Both the position numbers and the translations under genes were made by a program. A DNA stretch of 64,000 nt, taken from assembly GCA_035949255.1 (NCBI GenBank), contig DASZIL010000041.1, forward strand, positions 12,608 through 76,607, read 5' to 3'. Shown piece after piece: positions 9,981 through 19,098 of the stretch; the stretch's first letter is position 1; the number at the start of each line of letters is the position of its first letter. The stretch comes from GAS188 sp035949255 (GTDB lineage Bacteria; Pseudomonadota; Alphaproteobacteria; Rhizobiales; Beijerinckiaceae). The notes under the pieces were generated by a model, which ran no database searches, had not been told where the DNA came from, and saw nothing but the letters and a program-made list of their open reading frames with translations.

Positions 9981-10124
9981 TTCCTGCGCTGCCGAAAGGC
10001 ATCAGGCTTTCAAGACCTCGCAAGAGGCGACCGTGCAAAAGGGCGATTCCAAGCTCACCGCACGGTCTTGATTTTTGCGCCAGCGTCTTGGCCTTGAAAC
10101 CCCGCCCTTTCGGCGGGGTTTTTT
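9981..10124 (+). ncRNA. Candidate structured small RNA (about 144 nt)
   Basis: The stretch between matB and the antiporter gene folds into a nested set of helices without conflict: an outer CGCT/AGCG (9987-9990 with 10082-10085), a GCC-GAAA-GGC hairpin (9991-10000), CAAGA/TCTTG (10011-10015 with 10066-10070) enclosing a CCTC-GCAA-GAGG hairpin (10016-10027) and a CCGTGC/GCACGG hairpin (10031-10036 with 10060-10065). Two of the loops are GNRA tetraloops. A 17-bp-spaced promoter precedes it and a perfect 9-bp terminator hairpin with a T6 tail ends it. The 23-nt loop 10037-10059 is a possible target-binding region. I do not recognise the RNA family. It could also be a leader or riboswitch of the antiporter gene 107 bp further on. 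Confidence 0.55.
10098..10124 (+). terminator. Rho-independent terminator
   Basis: A 9-bp perfect stem (AACCCCGCC / GGCGGGGTT, 10098-10106 and 10112-10120) with loop CTTTC is followed by a run of six T (10119-10124). It ends the small RNA and any matB read-through. Confidence 0.85.
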
Positions 10125-10230
10125 GCTCGCGGGCTTAGCCTCGGAAGCAGCCGCTTCGCGCCCGACCGGCTCCGGCCAGCAGAGCCCGATTTCGGTGGCC
10201 CGCCATTTGGGATGCCGCCATAATCGACGC

Positions 10231-12735
10231 ATGCTCGATATCGTCCTCATCCTGGCCGTATTCGCGGCCTTGCTGGTGGTCGTGGCGGTGAGCCAGCCTC
10301 TCGCGGCACGCCTGCGGCTTTCTCCGGTCGTGCTTCTCGCCATGATCGGCGTCGCGATGGGGGCCGTGTCGAGCGTTCTTCTGCACACACCGCTCTCGCC
10401 CCGCTTCGGCGAGACGGCGAAGCTCTTCGCCGATCTCCCGGTCGGCTCGGAAACCTTCATCTATGTCTTCCTGCCGCTTCTTGTGTTCGAGGCCGCGCTC
10501 ACGAGCGATGTACGGCGCATGCTCGATGATGCGGCCCCTATCCTGATGCTCGCGGTCGTCGCGACGCTCGTCACGAGCGCGATCGTCGGCCTCGCCTTGT
10601 GGCCGCTTGCCGGCGTGCCGCTCGTCATCTGCCTTCTTCTCGGCGCCGTGGTCGCGACCACGGATCCCGCGGCCGTGATCGCGGTTTTCCGCGATGTCGG
10701 CGCGCCCGCGCGCCTCACCAGACTGGTCGAGGGAGAAGCTCTCCTCAACGATGCGGCCGCGATCGTGCTTTTCGTCGTCCTCCTTGGCATGGTCGCGCCG
10801 GGGCACGAGCCCGATGTTCTCGGCGGGGCGGTCGAGTTCGTCGTCTCCTTCATCGGCGGCGCCGCGTTCGGCGCGCTCGCTGGCCGTGTCCTGCTCCAGC
10901 TCATCCCTTGGGGGCGCGACGATCGGCTCGCGGAGGCGACGCTGACGGTCGCCTTCGCCTATCTCATCTTCATCGTGGCCGAGCGGTTCTTCCACGTGTC
11001 GGGCGTGGTGGCGGTGCTTTCGGCAGGCTTGATCGTGAGCGCCTTCGGGCGGGCGCGCATCACCCCTGAGAACTGGTCCTTTCTCATCAATCTCTGGGCG
11101 CAGATCGCCTTTTGGGCGCATTCGCTCGTCTTCCTTTTGGCATCGATGCTGGTGCCGCGGCTTCTCGTCGACATGGAATGGCGCGATCTTGCACTCGTGG
11201 CGGCGCTCATCATCGCGGCATTCGCCGCAAGACTGCTCGAGCTCTTCCTGCTTTTGCCCGTGTTGAGCTTCTTGCGGCTCACGCAGCCGATCAGCACTTC
11301 CTTCAAGCTCGCCATCGCCTGGGGCGGCTTGCGCGGCGGCTTGACCTTGGTGCTGGCGCTAGCCGTCACCGAAAACCCACTGCTGCCGCACGAGGTGCAA
11401 CGCTTCATCGCCGTGCTCGCGACCGGCCTCGTGCTGTTCACCCTCCTCGTCAACGGCACCACCTTGCGCCAGGTGATCCATCTGCTCGGGCTCGACCGGC
11501 TTTCCGCCGTCGATCAAGTCTTGCGCGATCGGGTGCTGGCGCTCTCCTACGCCGAGATGGGCGAGACCATCGAGGCGATGGCGCGCGAGCATGGCCTCTC
11601 GCCCGCGGCGGCGACAAGCGCGATCGCGCCCTATGAGGCCTGGATCTCGGCCGCGGGCGGCCGCGACGCCGCAAAGCTGGCGCTCACCGATCGCGACCGC
11701 CTCGCCGTCAGCCTCGTGGCGCTCGGCAATCAAGAACGCAACATGGCTCTCGACATCCTGGCGCGCCGCGCCGCGTCGCCCGCCACGGTTCAAGCGCTTC
11801 TTCGCAACGCCGAAGCCCTCGTCGAGGGAGCGAGAAGCGACGGGCGCCTCGGCTACAAGCGCAGCGCCGAGGCCGCGCTCGCCTTTCCGCTCTCCTTCCG
11901 CTTCGCTTATTTTCTCTACCGGCGTTTCGGCATCGTGCGTTTTCTTGCAGATCGCCTGGGTGACCGCTTCGAGATGCTGCTCGTGACGCGGCTCTTGATC
12001 CAGCAGCTCGCCGGCCCGAGCGCCGCCCGCTCGCGCTCGATCTTCGGCGAGCGCGTGATGGGCCTGATGAGCGCCATGCTCCGAGCTCGCCTCGAGAGAA
12101 CGACGGCCGCGCTCGACGCGCTGCGGCGGCAATATCCCGAATATGCCGCGGCTCTCGAAGCTTTGTTCTTGCGCCAATCGGCGTTGCGGCGCGAGATGGG
12201 CCACTACCAGGCCTTGTTCGAGGAAGGCCTGATCGCCTCCGAGGTCTATGAGGATCTGAAGAGCAGCGTCGCGGTCGCGCGAAGCGCCGAATCGCGCCCG
12301 CGTTTCGATCTCGGCCTCGACACGAATCGGCTGATCCAGCGTCTCGAGCTGTTCGCCGGCCTCGATGATCGGCAGCTCGAGCGCGTAAAGAAGCTTCTGC
12401 GCCCTCGCTTCACCGTGCCCAATGAGGTCATCGTGCGCAAAGGGGAGCGGGGCGATGCGGTGTATTTCATCGCCTCCGGCGCGGCAGAAGTCGTCCTCGA
12501 CCACCGGCGCATTCCGCTCGGCAGTGGCGACATCTTCGGTGAGTTGGCGCTGCTGACGGGCCGCAAGCGGCAAGCCGATGTCGTGGCGCTCACCTATTGC
12601 CGGTTGCTCGTGCTTCGCAAAACCGATTTCGACCGTTTCATGCGCGACAATCGCGATGTGCGCTTCGCCATCAACCGGATCGCGGAGGCCCGTCAGGCGG
12701 TGAATCGGCCAGACGAGGCTGCCGCCGCGTCATAG
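10231..12735 (+). CDS. CPA1-type Na+/H+ antiporter with C-terminal cyclic-nucleotide-binding domain
   Basis: The 834-residue protein has an N-terminal Na+/H+ exchanger domain (about residues 5-410) with around a dozen membrane segments, including the ATTDPAAVIAVFRDVGAPARL and EGEALLNDAAAIVLF motifs that carry the ion-binding acidic residues. A helical linker (about 430-690) leads to a CAP_ED / cNMP-binding domain (about 700-810) with the phosphate-cassette segment GDIFGELALLTGRKRQADV. Such proteins exchange cytoplasmic Na+ (or K+) for protons and may be gated by cAMP or a related nucleotide. ATG 10231 is chosen because the first membrane helix follows at once; upstream codons extend back into the terminator. 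Confidence 0.9.
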   Translation: MLDIVLILAVFAALLVVVAVSQPLAARLRLSPVVLLAMIGVAMGAVSSVLLHTPLSPRFGETAKLFADLPVGSETFIYVFLPLLVFEAALTSDVRRMLDDAAPILMLAVVATLVTSAIVGLALWPLAGVPLVICLLLGAVVATTDPAAVIAVFRDVGAPARLTRLVEGEALLNDAAAIVLFVVLLGMVAPGHEPDVLGGAVEFVVSFIGGAAFGALAGRVLLQLIPWGRDDRLAEATLTVAFAYLIFIVAERFFHVSGVVAVLSAGLIVSAFGRARITPENWSFLINLWAQIAFWAHSLVFLLASMLVPRLLVDMEWRDLALVAALIIAAFAARLLELFLLLPVLSFLRLTQPISTSFKLAIAWGGLRGGLTLVLALAVTENPLLPHEVQRFIAVLATGLVLFTLLVNGTTLRQVIHLLGLDRLSAVDQVLRDRVLALSYAEMGETIEAMAREHGLSPAAATSAIAPYEAWISAAGGRDAAKLALTDRDRLAVSLVALGNQERNMALDILARRAASPATVQALLRNAEALVEGARSDGRLGYKRSAEAALAFPLSFRFAYFLYRRFGIVRFLADRLGDRFEMLLVTRLLIQQLAGPSAARSRSIFGERVMGLMSAMLRARLERTTAALDALRRQYPEYAAALEALFLRQSALRREMGHYQALFEEGLIASEVYEDLKSSVAVARSAESRPRFDLGLDTNRLIQRLELFAGLDDRQLERVKKLLRPRFTVPNEVIVRKGERGDAVYFIASGAAEVVLDHRRIPLGSGDIFGELALLTGRKRQADVVALTYCRLLVLRKTDFDRFMRDNRDVRFAINRIAEARQAVNRPDEAAAAS

Positions 12736-13698
12736 GTCGTCGTCGATCGGTGGCGTGTCCGGACCGCGGATGGCGAGCGCGTCCTTCGCCGCCGTGCCGA
12801 CGCTCTCCCACCGGCCGCGAAGCGAAATGAGCGCGCCTTCGATCCACCCCTTGTCGATCAGAGCCGTGGCACGCTCGCGCCCGCGAGCAATCGCGGCCGC
12901 GATTTTTCCTTCATCAAGCGCGCCAACCTCGACCACGACCGGGATATCCCGAAGGTCGCTGTCGGGATCGAGCGCGCGCGCCGGCTGGCGGCGGATGGCG
13001 GGATCATCGACATCGACCGCATTGGCGATCATCGTCGCGGCCGCGTCCGCAGCGGCCGCCGTTCTGGCGAGCACGGTCACGCCATCCGCGATGCCGAGCG
13101 AGAAGGAGCGGCCGTGCCGGCCGCTCGTCGCGATGCCGCGCACGGGGCTTTGCCAGCCGATACGAACGAAAGCCCCGGGCCTTGCGGCTCCAGCGTGCGC
13201 GAGCTCCTCCGGCGAGCGCATGACGCCGACGTTGAAATGCTCACCGGAGGAAAGGTGAAGCGCGATGTCCCCGCCATTGTTCACGAAGGCGCGCCGCAAG
13301 GGCGCGGCCTCGACCATCGCGGCAAGCACCGCCTCGGCGACCGCGCCGGCGACCGCGACCATCGGCGTCACGAAGACTTCGCGATAGGGCCAAGCTGCCT
13401 CGGCCATGCGGCGCGCGATGGGACCTTGCAGCGGCGGAGGTATGTCGCCGAGCCGACGGCGCAGAAATTCAAGCTCCGCTACGAGCTCGCCGAGGAGCCC
13501 GTTGAAACGAAGCCGCGCCGCTTCCTCGGCGCGCCGCACCGCGTGCTTCTCCCCTTCAGCCTTGATGATGAGATCGATCGGGCCTTCGCTGAGATGCAGC
13601 CGCCCCGAGGAGAGGCGCCCGGCGATCGGCGGATCGCGAAAATCGTCACGCACCCGCATGACCCGGGAATATGCCGGGGATCGTCGCGGCAAGCTCAC
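12730..13698 (-). CDS. UPF0280 family protein (ApbE-like fold)
   Basis: The 322-residue protein matches the UPF0280 family, which is distantly related to the flavin transferase ApbE. Visible signatures are RRAFVNNGGDIALHLSSGE near residue 160 and RGIATSGRHGRSFSLGIADG near 200, as in ApbE-like proteins, followed by an AADAAATMIANAV helix. The biochemical role is not established. Its 3' end overlaps the antiporter stop by six bases on the opposite strand. It is 57 bp downstream of the DUF2093 gene and probably in the same transcript as that gene and xseA. A shorter start at the internal Met 14 is possible. Confidence 0.82.
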   Translation of the reverse strand: MSLPRRSPAYSRVMRVRDDFRDPPIAGRLSSGRLHLSEGPIDLIIKAEGEKHAVRRAEEAARLRFNGLLGELVAELEFLRRRLGDIPPPLQGPIARRMAEAAWPYREVFVTPMVAVAGAVAEAVLAAMVEAAPLRRAFVNNGGDIALHLSSGEHFNVGVMRSPEELAHAGAARPGAFVRIGWQSPVRGIATSGRHGRSFSLGIADGVTVLARTAAAADAAATMIANAVDVDDPAIRRQPARALDPDSDLRDIPVVVEVGALDEGKIAAAIARGRERATALIDKGWIEGALISLRGRWESVGTAAKDALAIRGPDTPPIDDDL

Positions 13699-13755
13699 GC
13701 GCCCGGCGCTGTGGCTTCCCTTGATCCCTCAACCCATCTCGTTTCGCTGCACCGG

Positions 13756-13980
13756 TCACTTGCCGGGCATCGCGATGCCGAGCCTCGCGAGAACCGCTTG
13801 CGGCGACGCGTAAGCCTCTTGAAAATCGGCGCTCCAATAACGCAGATCCGCGATGTCGATGCGCTCGCCCGTGACCGCGCAGCGCACATAGGCGCCGGGG
13901 CGAAGCACGCGGAATTCCGCGTCCCCGTAATCGAGGACGGCCTCGCCCGGTTGCGGCACATGCCGATCCATCTTGTTCAT
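13756..13980 (-). CDS. DUF2093 protein
   Basis: The 74-residue product has the DUF2093 pattern: a DYGDAEFRVLRPGAYVRCAV strand pair, then the TGERIDIADLRYWSADFQEAY segment that ends the family consensus. It is a small soluble cytoplasmic protein of unknown role, found almost only in alphaproteobacteria and commonly next to xseA, as here (xseA ends 126 bp upstream). TCCGCCGGAGGTTTTCG-like sequence with GGAGG stands just before the ATG. No catalytic residue can be proposed. Confidence 0.85.
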   Translation of the reverse strand: MNKMDRHVPQPGEAVLDYGDAEFRVLRPGAYVRCAVTGERIDIADLRYWSADFQEAYASPQAVLARLGIAMPGK

Positions 13981-14105
13981 CGAAAACCTCCGGCGAGGGC
14001 GGCGATCATCGCGATTACATAGAGCCGGATGCGTATAGAGGGAACCGGCACTTTCGTTCTATCTATTTATTTCTCGGCGCTCTTCCCGGAAAGGCCTTTG
14101 TGCCT

Positions 14106-15683
14106 TCACTCGAAAAGCGAGGGCTCGGCATCGTCGGGCGCGCGCGAGCTTCGCCGGCGCGGCCTTGCGCCTGAAGCGGGGCCGGCGGCGATCGCGCCGA
14201 TCTTCCCGTCGCTGAATTCGATGGCGAGCGCTTGCCCGGTGGCGATCTCGGCGGCGGTGTGCAACGGGCGCCCCGCCGCGTCCTGGACGAGGGCGTAGCC
14301 GCGCGCCAGCACGCGCCGATACCCCACGCTTTCGAGAAGCTGGCCGAGGCCCTCGAGCCTTGCGCGATGGGCCGCGAGCGATTTGCGCATGCACTGATCG
14401 TGACGCGCGCTCAGGCTTTCGAACTTCGCCCGCGCGAGCGCGTTGGCGTCGCGATGGCGCCGCAAACCGGCGCCGAAGACGACGGCGAGCTGCCGCACCA
14501 CATGGCGGAGATGCCGGCGCCCCTCGTTGATCAGCTGGGCTTCGCGCAGCGGCAACTGCCGCGCAGTCTCTTTCAGGCGCTGGCGAAAGGTCGCGAGCAG
14601 GGCGGCCGGCGAACGGCTCGCCATCTTGCGGGCAAGCTCGGCGAGGCCGTTGCGGCGCCGTTCGATCTGCCGTTCCGCCGCGCGGCCGAGCGCCAGCACG
14701 CAGGCGTCGAGGCGCTGGCGCGGCACCGAAAGGAGCCGATCGCGCGAAGGCAGCGCTCGCGCCGTGCCGACGAGCTCGCCGCGCTTTCGCTCCTTGTGGC
14801 GAAGCACGCCCGAGGCGAGGCGCCCTGCAAGCGAAGCGAGCCCGGCGACGAGCTCGGCGCGCACCGGCACGGCGATCTCGGCCGCGCCCGTCGGCGTCGG
14901 CGCGCGCCTGTCGGCCACGTGATCGATGAGCGTCCAATCCGTTTCATGGCCGACGGCGGAAATCAGCGGGATGGCGCTTTGCGCGGCCGCGCGCACCACC
15001 ACCTCCTCGTTGAAGCCCCAGAGATCCTCAAGCGAGCCGCCGCCTCGCGCCACGATGATCAGGTCCGGGCGCGGCATCGCGCCCCCGATCTCGAGGGTGT
15101 TGAAGCCTTGGATCGCGGCCGCGACCTCGGCCGCGCAACCTTCCCCTTGCACGCGCACGGGCCAAAGCAGGACAGGTCGCGGAAAGCGATCGGCGAGCCG
15201 ATGCAGGATGTCGCGGATCACGGCGCCCGTCGGCGAGGTGATGACGCCGATGACGCGCGGCAGATAAGGAAGGGGCTTCTTGCGCGCTTCATCGAAGAGG
15301 CCCTCGGCCGCGAGCTTCCTGCGCCGTTCTTCGACGAGCGCCATCAAGGCGCCGATGCCTGCGGGCTCCAGCCTGTCGATGACGATCTGATATTTTGATG
15401 AACCCGGAAAGGTCGTGATCCGCCCCGTGGCAATCACCTCGAGGCCTTCCTGAGGGAGAAACTTCAGCCTTGCGGCCGTGCTCTTCCAGATCACGGCCTC
15501 GAGGCGAGCGTTCTGATCCTTCAGCGAAAAATAGCAGTGGCCGGAAGCATGCGGCCCTTTGAAGCCCGAGACCTCGCCGCGCACGCGCACCTGGCCGAAG
15601 GCGCTCTCGATCGTGCGCCTGAGCGCGCCGGAAATTTCCGAGACGGAATATTCGACGAGATTGCTGGCATGAACGTCGGACAC
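14106..15683 (-). CDS. xseA: Exodeoxyribonuclease VII large subunit
   Basis: The 525-residue protein is the large subunit of exonuclease VII, which degrades single-stranded DNA from both ends together with XseB. The N-terminal OB-fold starts VEYSVSEISGALRRTIESA and contains GPHASGHCYFSLKD. The catalytic part has PRVIGVITSPTGAVIRDI, then LIIVARGGGSLEDLWGFNEE and the SAVGHETDWTLIDHVADRRA motif. Long charged helices follow (about 290-470), as in the family. GTG 15683 gives the normal ten-residue lead before the EYSVSE motif, whereas the longer ATG form adds an unmatched tail. No xseB is near. Confidence 0.95.
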   Translation of the reverse strand: MSDVHASNLVEYSVSEISGALRRTIESAFGQVRVRGEVSGFKGPHASGHCYFSLKDQNARLEAVIWKSTAARLKFLPQEGLEVIATGRITTFPGSSKYQIVIDRLEPAGIGALMALVEERRRKLAAEGLFDEARKKPLPYLPRVIGVITSPTGAVIRDILHRLADRFPRPVLLWPVRVQGEGCAAEVAAAIQGFNTLEIGGAMPRPDLIIVARGGGSLEDLWGFNEEVVVRAAAQSAIPLISAVGHETDWTLIDHVADRRAPTPTGAAEIAVPVRAELVAGLASLAGRLASGVLRHKERKRGELVGTARALPSRDRLLSVPRQRLDACVLALGRAAERQIERRRNGLAELARKMASRSPAALLATFRQRLKETARQLPLREAQLINEGRRHLRHVVRQLAVVFGAGLRRHRDANALARAKFESLSARHDQCMRKSLAAHRARLEGLGQLLESVGYRRVLARGYALVQDAAGRPLHTAAEIATGQALAIEFSDGKIGAIAAGPASGARPRRRSSRAPDDAEPSLFE

Positions 15684-15737
15684 GGCATGCCTATGCCCGC
15701 AAGCGATGGCGCCAACAAGGCGCAAAGCCTCGACGCC

Positions 15738-17084
15738 TCACGCGGCCTCTCCCTCGAGGCGCTTCAGCGCGCGAGCGCGCCCGATGAGGGGCAGGAGATG
15801 CGCCATGTCCGGCCCGTGATCGAGACCCGTCAAGGCGCGCCGCAAGGGCATGAACAAGGCTCGCCCCTTGCGGCCGGTCTTCTCCTTGAGGGCCGATGTC
15901 CAATCGCGCCAGCTCGCTTCGTCGAGGTCCCTTGCGGGCAAAGCAGCGACGGCTTCGGCCAGGAAGTCGCGGTCGCTCTCCTCGATCGCCGGCGGCGTCG
16001 GCGCCGCAACGACGCGCCACCATTGCGCCGCATCCGCGAGCCTCTCGCAATTGCCGCGGATGGCGAGCCAGAAGTCTTCGCCGCCATCGATGCCTTGCGC
16101 GAGGAGCCGTTCGGCGACCGCCGCATAAGGCGTCTTGTGCAGCAATCTCGCGTTGAGCGCCGCAAGCTCATGCTCGTCGAATTTGGCGGAGGCGCGAGAG
16201 ACCTTGTCGAGCGAGAAATGCCCGGCAAGCTCTTCCATGCTCGCCACGGGCTGCAACGCCTCGGAGGTGCCGGTGAGCACGGCGAGCGCCGCGACCGCCA
16301 TGGGCTCGATGCCGGCCTCGCGCAAGCCGCGCAAGGAGAGGTGGCCGAGGCGCTTCGACAACCCCTCTCCGCTCGCGGTGGTGAGGAGGTTGTGATGCGC
16401 GAAGGCGGGCGCCGAGGCGTCGAGCGCAGAGAAAATCTCGATCTGAACCGCCGTATTCGTGACGTGGTCCTCGCCGCGAATGACATCGGTGATGCGAAGC
16501 TCGACATCGTCGACGACGCTCGTGAAAGTGTAGAGCGGCTGGCCGTCCTCGCGGATGAGCACGGGGTCCGAGAGCGACGCCGTGTCGATATGGGAGGGGC
16601 CGCGCACGCCATCCTGCCAGGAGACGACTTGTCCCGAGAGCTTGAAGCGCCAGTGCGGGCGGCGGCCTTCGGCCTCGAGCCGCGCCCGATCGTCCGCGGT
16701 GAGCCGCAAGGCCGCGCGGTCATAGACTGGCGGTGCGCCGCGCTGAAGCTGGCGCTTGCGGCGCCGATCGACCTCTTCGGCGGTCTCATAGCAAGGATAG
16801 AGGAGCGCCTTTTGTTTCAGCGCCTCGGCCGCCGCCGCATAGCGGTCGAGCCTGTCCGATTGGCGCGCCGTCTCGTGCGGCGAGATGCCGAGCCAGGCGA
16901 GGTCCTCGATGATGGCGCGCTCATATTCGGGCTTCGAGCGTTCGCGATCCGTGTCGTCGAGCCGCAGGAGATATCGCCCGCCGGTTTTCAACGCGGTGAG
17001 CCAGTTGAACAAGGCCGTGCGGGCATTGCCGATGTGGAGAAATCCGGTCGGCGAGGGAGCGAAACGGAGCTTCGGCGCGGTCAT
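15738..17084 (-). CDS. gltX: Glutamyl-tRNA synthetase
   Basis: The 448-residue class I synthetase charges tRNA with glutamate. The HIGH-type motif is in PSPTGFLHIGNART (residues 8-21) and the KMSKS-type motif is GEGLSKRLG near residue 230. The segment YLLRLDDTDRERS is the second conserved block. Alphaproteobacteria often carry two GltX forms; the short length and GLSKR place this one with the second, shorter type, which may prefer certain tRNA-Glu or tRNA-Gln species. ATG 17084 is used because the longer frame to 17120 lacks family resemblance. It lies between nadE and xseA on the same strand. Confidence 0.94.
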   Translation of the reverse strand: MTAPKLRFAPSPTGFLHIGNARTALFNWLTALKTGGRYLLRLDDTDRERSKPEYERAIIEDLAWLGISPHETARQSDRLDRYAAAAEALKQKALLYPCYETAEEVDRRRKRQLQRGAPPVYDRAALRLTADDRARLEAEGRRPHWRFKLSGQVVSWQDGVRGPSHIDTASLSDPVLIREDGQPLYTFTSVVDDVELRITDVIRGEDHVTNTAVQIEIFSALDASAPAFAHHNLLTTASGEGLSKRLGHLSLRGLREAGIEPMAVAALAVLTGTSEALQPVASMEELAGHFSLDKVSRASAKFDEHELAALNARLLHKTPYAAVAERLLAQGIDGGEDFWLAIRGNCERLADAAQWWRVVAAPTPPAIEESDRDFLAEAVAALPARDLDEASWRDWTSALKEKTGRKGRALFMPLRRALTGLDHGPDMAHLLPLIGRARALKRLEGEAA

Positions 17085-17211
17085 GTGGCCCTTATGGCAG
17101 AGAGGCACGCCGATCGCCAATTCGCCTGAAGCGTTCCAACCTCGTCATGGCCGGGCATCGGCCCGGCCATCCACGACTTTCCCTTGGTTGGGTGGGGAAG
17201 AAAGGCGTGGG

Positions 17212-18930
17212 TCACCGGACCGATCCTCGGAATAAATCCGAGGACGGTGATGACGCGTGGGCGTAATCGCGAAAGCCGTTGGTGATCGGATAGCGCCGAT
17301 CGCGCCCGAAATTCTTGCGCGTCACCTTGGGTCCTGGGGCGGCCTGGCGACGCTTGTATTCGGCGAGATACAAGAGCCGCTCGATCTTGCGGACGACCTC
17401 CCCATCGAAGCCCTTGGCGACGAGATCGCGCGCGCCCATCTCCTGCTCGACGAGGCCGTCGAGAATCGCATCGAGCACCTCGTAAGGCGGCAGCGAATCC
17501 TCATCCTTCTGGTTTTCGCGAAGTTCCGCGCTCGGTGCCTTCGCGAGGATGCCGGGCGGGATGACTTCGCCATCGGGTCCTTTCGCGATCCTCGGCTTCC
17601 AGCGGTTTCGCAAGGCACAAAGCCTGAAGACTTGCGTCTTGTAGAGGTCCTTGATCGGGTTGAAGCCCCCATTCATGTCTCCGTAAAGCGTCGCGTAGCC
17701 GACCGAAATTTCGGATTTGTTGCCCGTGGTCACCAGCATCGAGCCGAATTTGTTGGAGATCGACATCAAGATGACGCCCCGCGCGCGGCTTTGCAGATTT
17801 TCCTCGGTGACGTCGGAAGCGCGCCCTCGGAAGAGCGGCGACAACGCCGCCTCGAAACCTTCGACGGGCGGCGCGATCGGGACGATGTCGTAGCGGACCC
17901 CGAGGCGCTTAGCGCAGCTTTGCGCATCGTCGAGGCTTGCTTGCGAGGTGTAGCGATAGGGCAGCATCACGCAATGAACGCGCTCGGCTCCGAGCGCATC
18001 GACCGCGAGCGTCGCGGCGAGCGCCGAATCGACGCCGCCCGAAAGCCCGAGCACGACGCCCGGAAAGCCGTTCTTCTCGACGTAATCGCGAAGCCCGAGA
18101 AGGCAGGCGGTGTAGTCGGCCTCGTCGCCCTCGATGATCGGCGCGCGCGGCCCTTCGCTCAGCACCCAGCCTTGAGTCTCGCGGCGGTAGCGCAGAATCG
18201 CGACCGCCTCCTCGAAAGCCGGAAGGCGTGCCGCGAGCTCGCCCTTCTGGTCGAGCGCGAAGGAGGCACCGTCGAAGACGACCTCGTCCTGCCCGCCCAG
18301 CTGATTGAGATAGACGAGCGGCATTCCGGTCTCGCGCACCCGATCGCGCACCACCTCGATGCGCTCGGCCACCTTGTCGCGCCAATAAGGCGAGGCGTTC
18401 GGCACGAGAAGGAGGCTCGCCCGCGTGTCTCGGAAACAGGAGAGGAGACCCGTCCCCCAGATGTCCTCGCAGATCGGAATGCCGATCTCGACATCGCGAA
18501 ACATGATGGGAAGCGGCGGTGGCCCTGGCGTGAACACCCGCTTCTCGTCGAAGACCCCGTAATTCGGCAGATCGACCTTGAAGCGAACGGCTTCAACCTT
18601 ACCGCGCCGCAACAACGCATAGGCGTTGTAGAGCTTGCCCGCTTCCGCATAAGGCAAGCCCATGAGCATCGCCGGGCCGCCATCGGCCGTATCGCGCGCC
18701 AGGCAATCGAGCGCGTCGCGACAGGCTTGCTGAAAGGCAGGCTTCAAGACGAGATCCTCGGCCTGGTAGCCCGAGAGATACATCTCGCTGAACAAGACGA
18801 TGTCGGCCCCCTGCCGCGCCGCGTCGGCGCGCGCGGTGCGCGCCTTGGCGAGATTGCGGGCGACATCGCCGACCGTCGGATTGAGCTGCGCGAGCGCGAT
18901 CTTAAGCTCGCTCGTGGGATGCGGCGTCAT
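17212..18930 (-). CDS. nadE: Glutamine-dependent NAD+ synthetase
   Basis: The 572-residue enzyme makes NAD+ from nicotinic acid adenine dinucleotide. Its N-terminal nitrilase-type glutaminase domain (about 8-260) shows the Glu (LFSEMYLSGY), Lys (KVDLPNYGVFDEKRVF) and Cys (IPICEDIW) of the catalytic triad. The C-terminal synthetase domain (about 275-572) holds the PP-loop LGLSGGVDSALAATLAVDAL and NKSEISVGYATLYGD. So ammonia from glutamine is channelled to the adenylated substrate. Length fits the two-domain form. It shares its strand with gltX downstream; the divergent psd starts 168 bp away. Confidence 0.96.
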   Translation of the reverse strand: MTPHPTSELKIALAQLNPTVGDVARNLAKARTARADAARQGADIVLFSEMYLSGYQAEDLVLKPAFQQACRDALDCLARDTADGGPAMLMGLPYAEAGKLYNAYALLRRGKVEAVRFKVDLPNYGVFDEKRVFTPGPPPLPIMFRDVEIGIPICEDIWGTGLLSCFRDTRASLLLVPNASPYWRDKVAERIEVVRDRVRETGMPLVYLNQLGGQDEVVFDGASFALDQKGELAARLPAFEEAVAILRYRRETQGWVLSEGPRAPIIEGDEADYTACLLGLRDYVEKNGFPGVVLGLSGGVDSALAATLAVDALGAERVHCVMLPYRYTSQASLDDAQSCAKRLGVRYDIVPIAPPVEGFEAALSPLFRGRASDVTEENLQSRARGVILMSISNKFGSMLVTTGNKSEISVGYATLYGDMNGGFNPIKDLYKTQVFRLCALRNRWKPRIAKGPDGEVIPPGILAKAPSAELRENQKDEDSLPPYEVLDAILDGLVEQEMGARDLVAKGFDGEVVRKIERLLYLAEYKRRQAAPGPKVTRKNFGRDRRYPITNGFRDYAHASSPSSDLFRGSVR

Positions 18931-18978
18931 GCGCCTTCAATATCAGGTCGAACCCGCCAAGCCCAGAAAGGCCCCGCC

Positions 18979-19013
18979 TTCCCTTCTCCCACGCTCTTCG
19001 CGGGAGAGGGAGG
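18979..19013. repeat. Intergenic inverted repeat
   Basis: CCTTCTCCC-type sequence and its near complement GCGGGAGAGGGAGG form a hairpin (about 18979-19013) between the divergent nadE and psd genes. It resembles short extragenic palindromes common in GC-rich proteobacteria. It has no T tail and is not a clear terminator. Confidence 0.35.
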
Positions 19014-19098
19014 TGGCTAACCATCGGCGCTTGGCCCATGGCGGAATTGACAGTTTCGGTGCTTCGCCCCATGCCGCTTCGCCGCCGGAGACCGCCTC

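Noticed and set aside
15537..17129. A 530-codon + strand frame opposite xseA and gltX
   Set aside because: Antisense shadow of two well-identified genes; no motif and no ribosome site.
17257..19020. A 587-codon + strand frame opposite nadE
   Set aside because: Antisense shadow of a two-domain NAD synthetase with intact catalytic residues.
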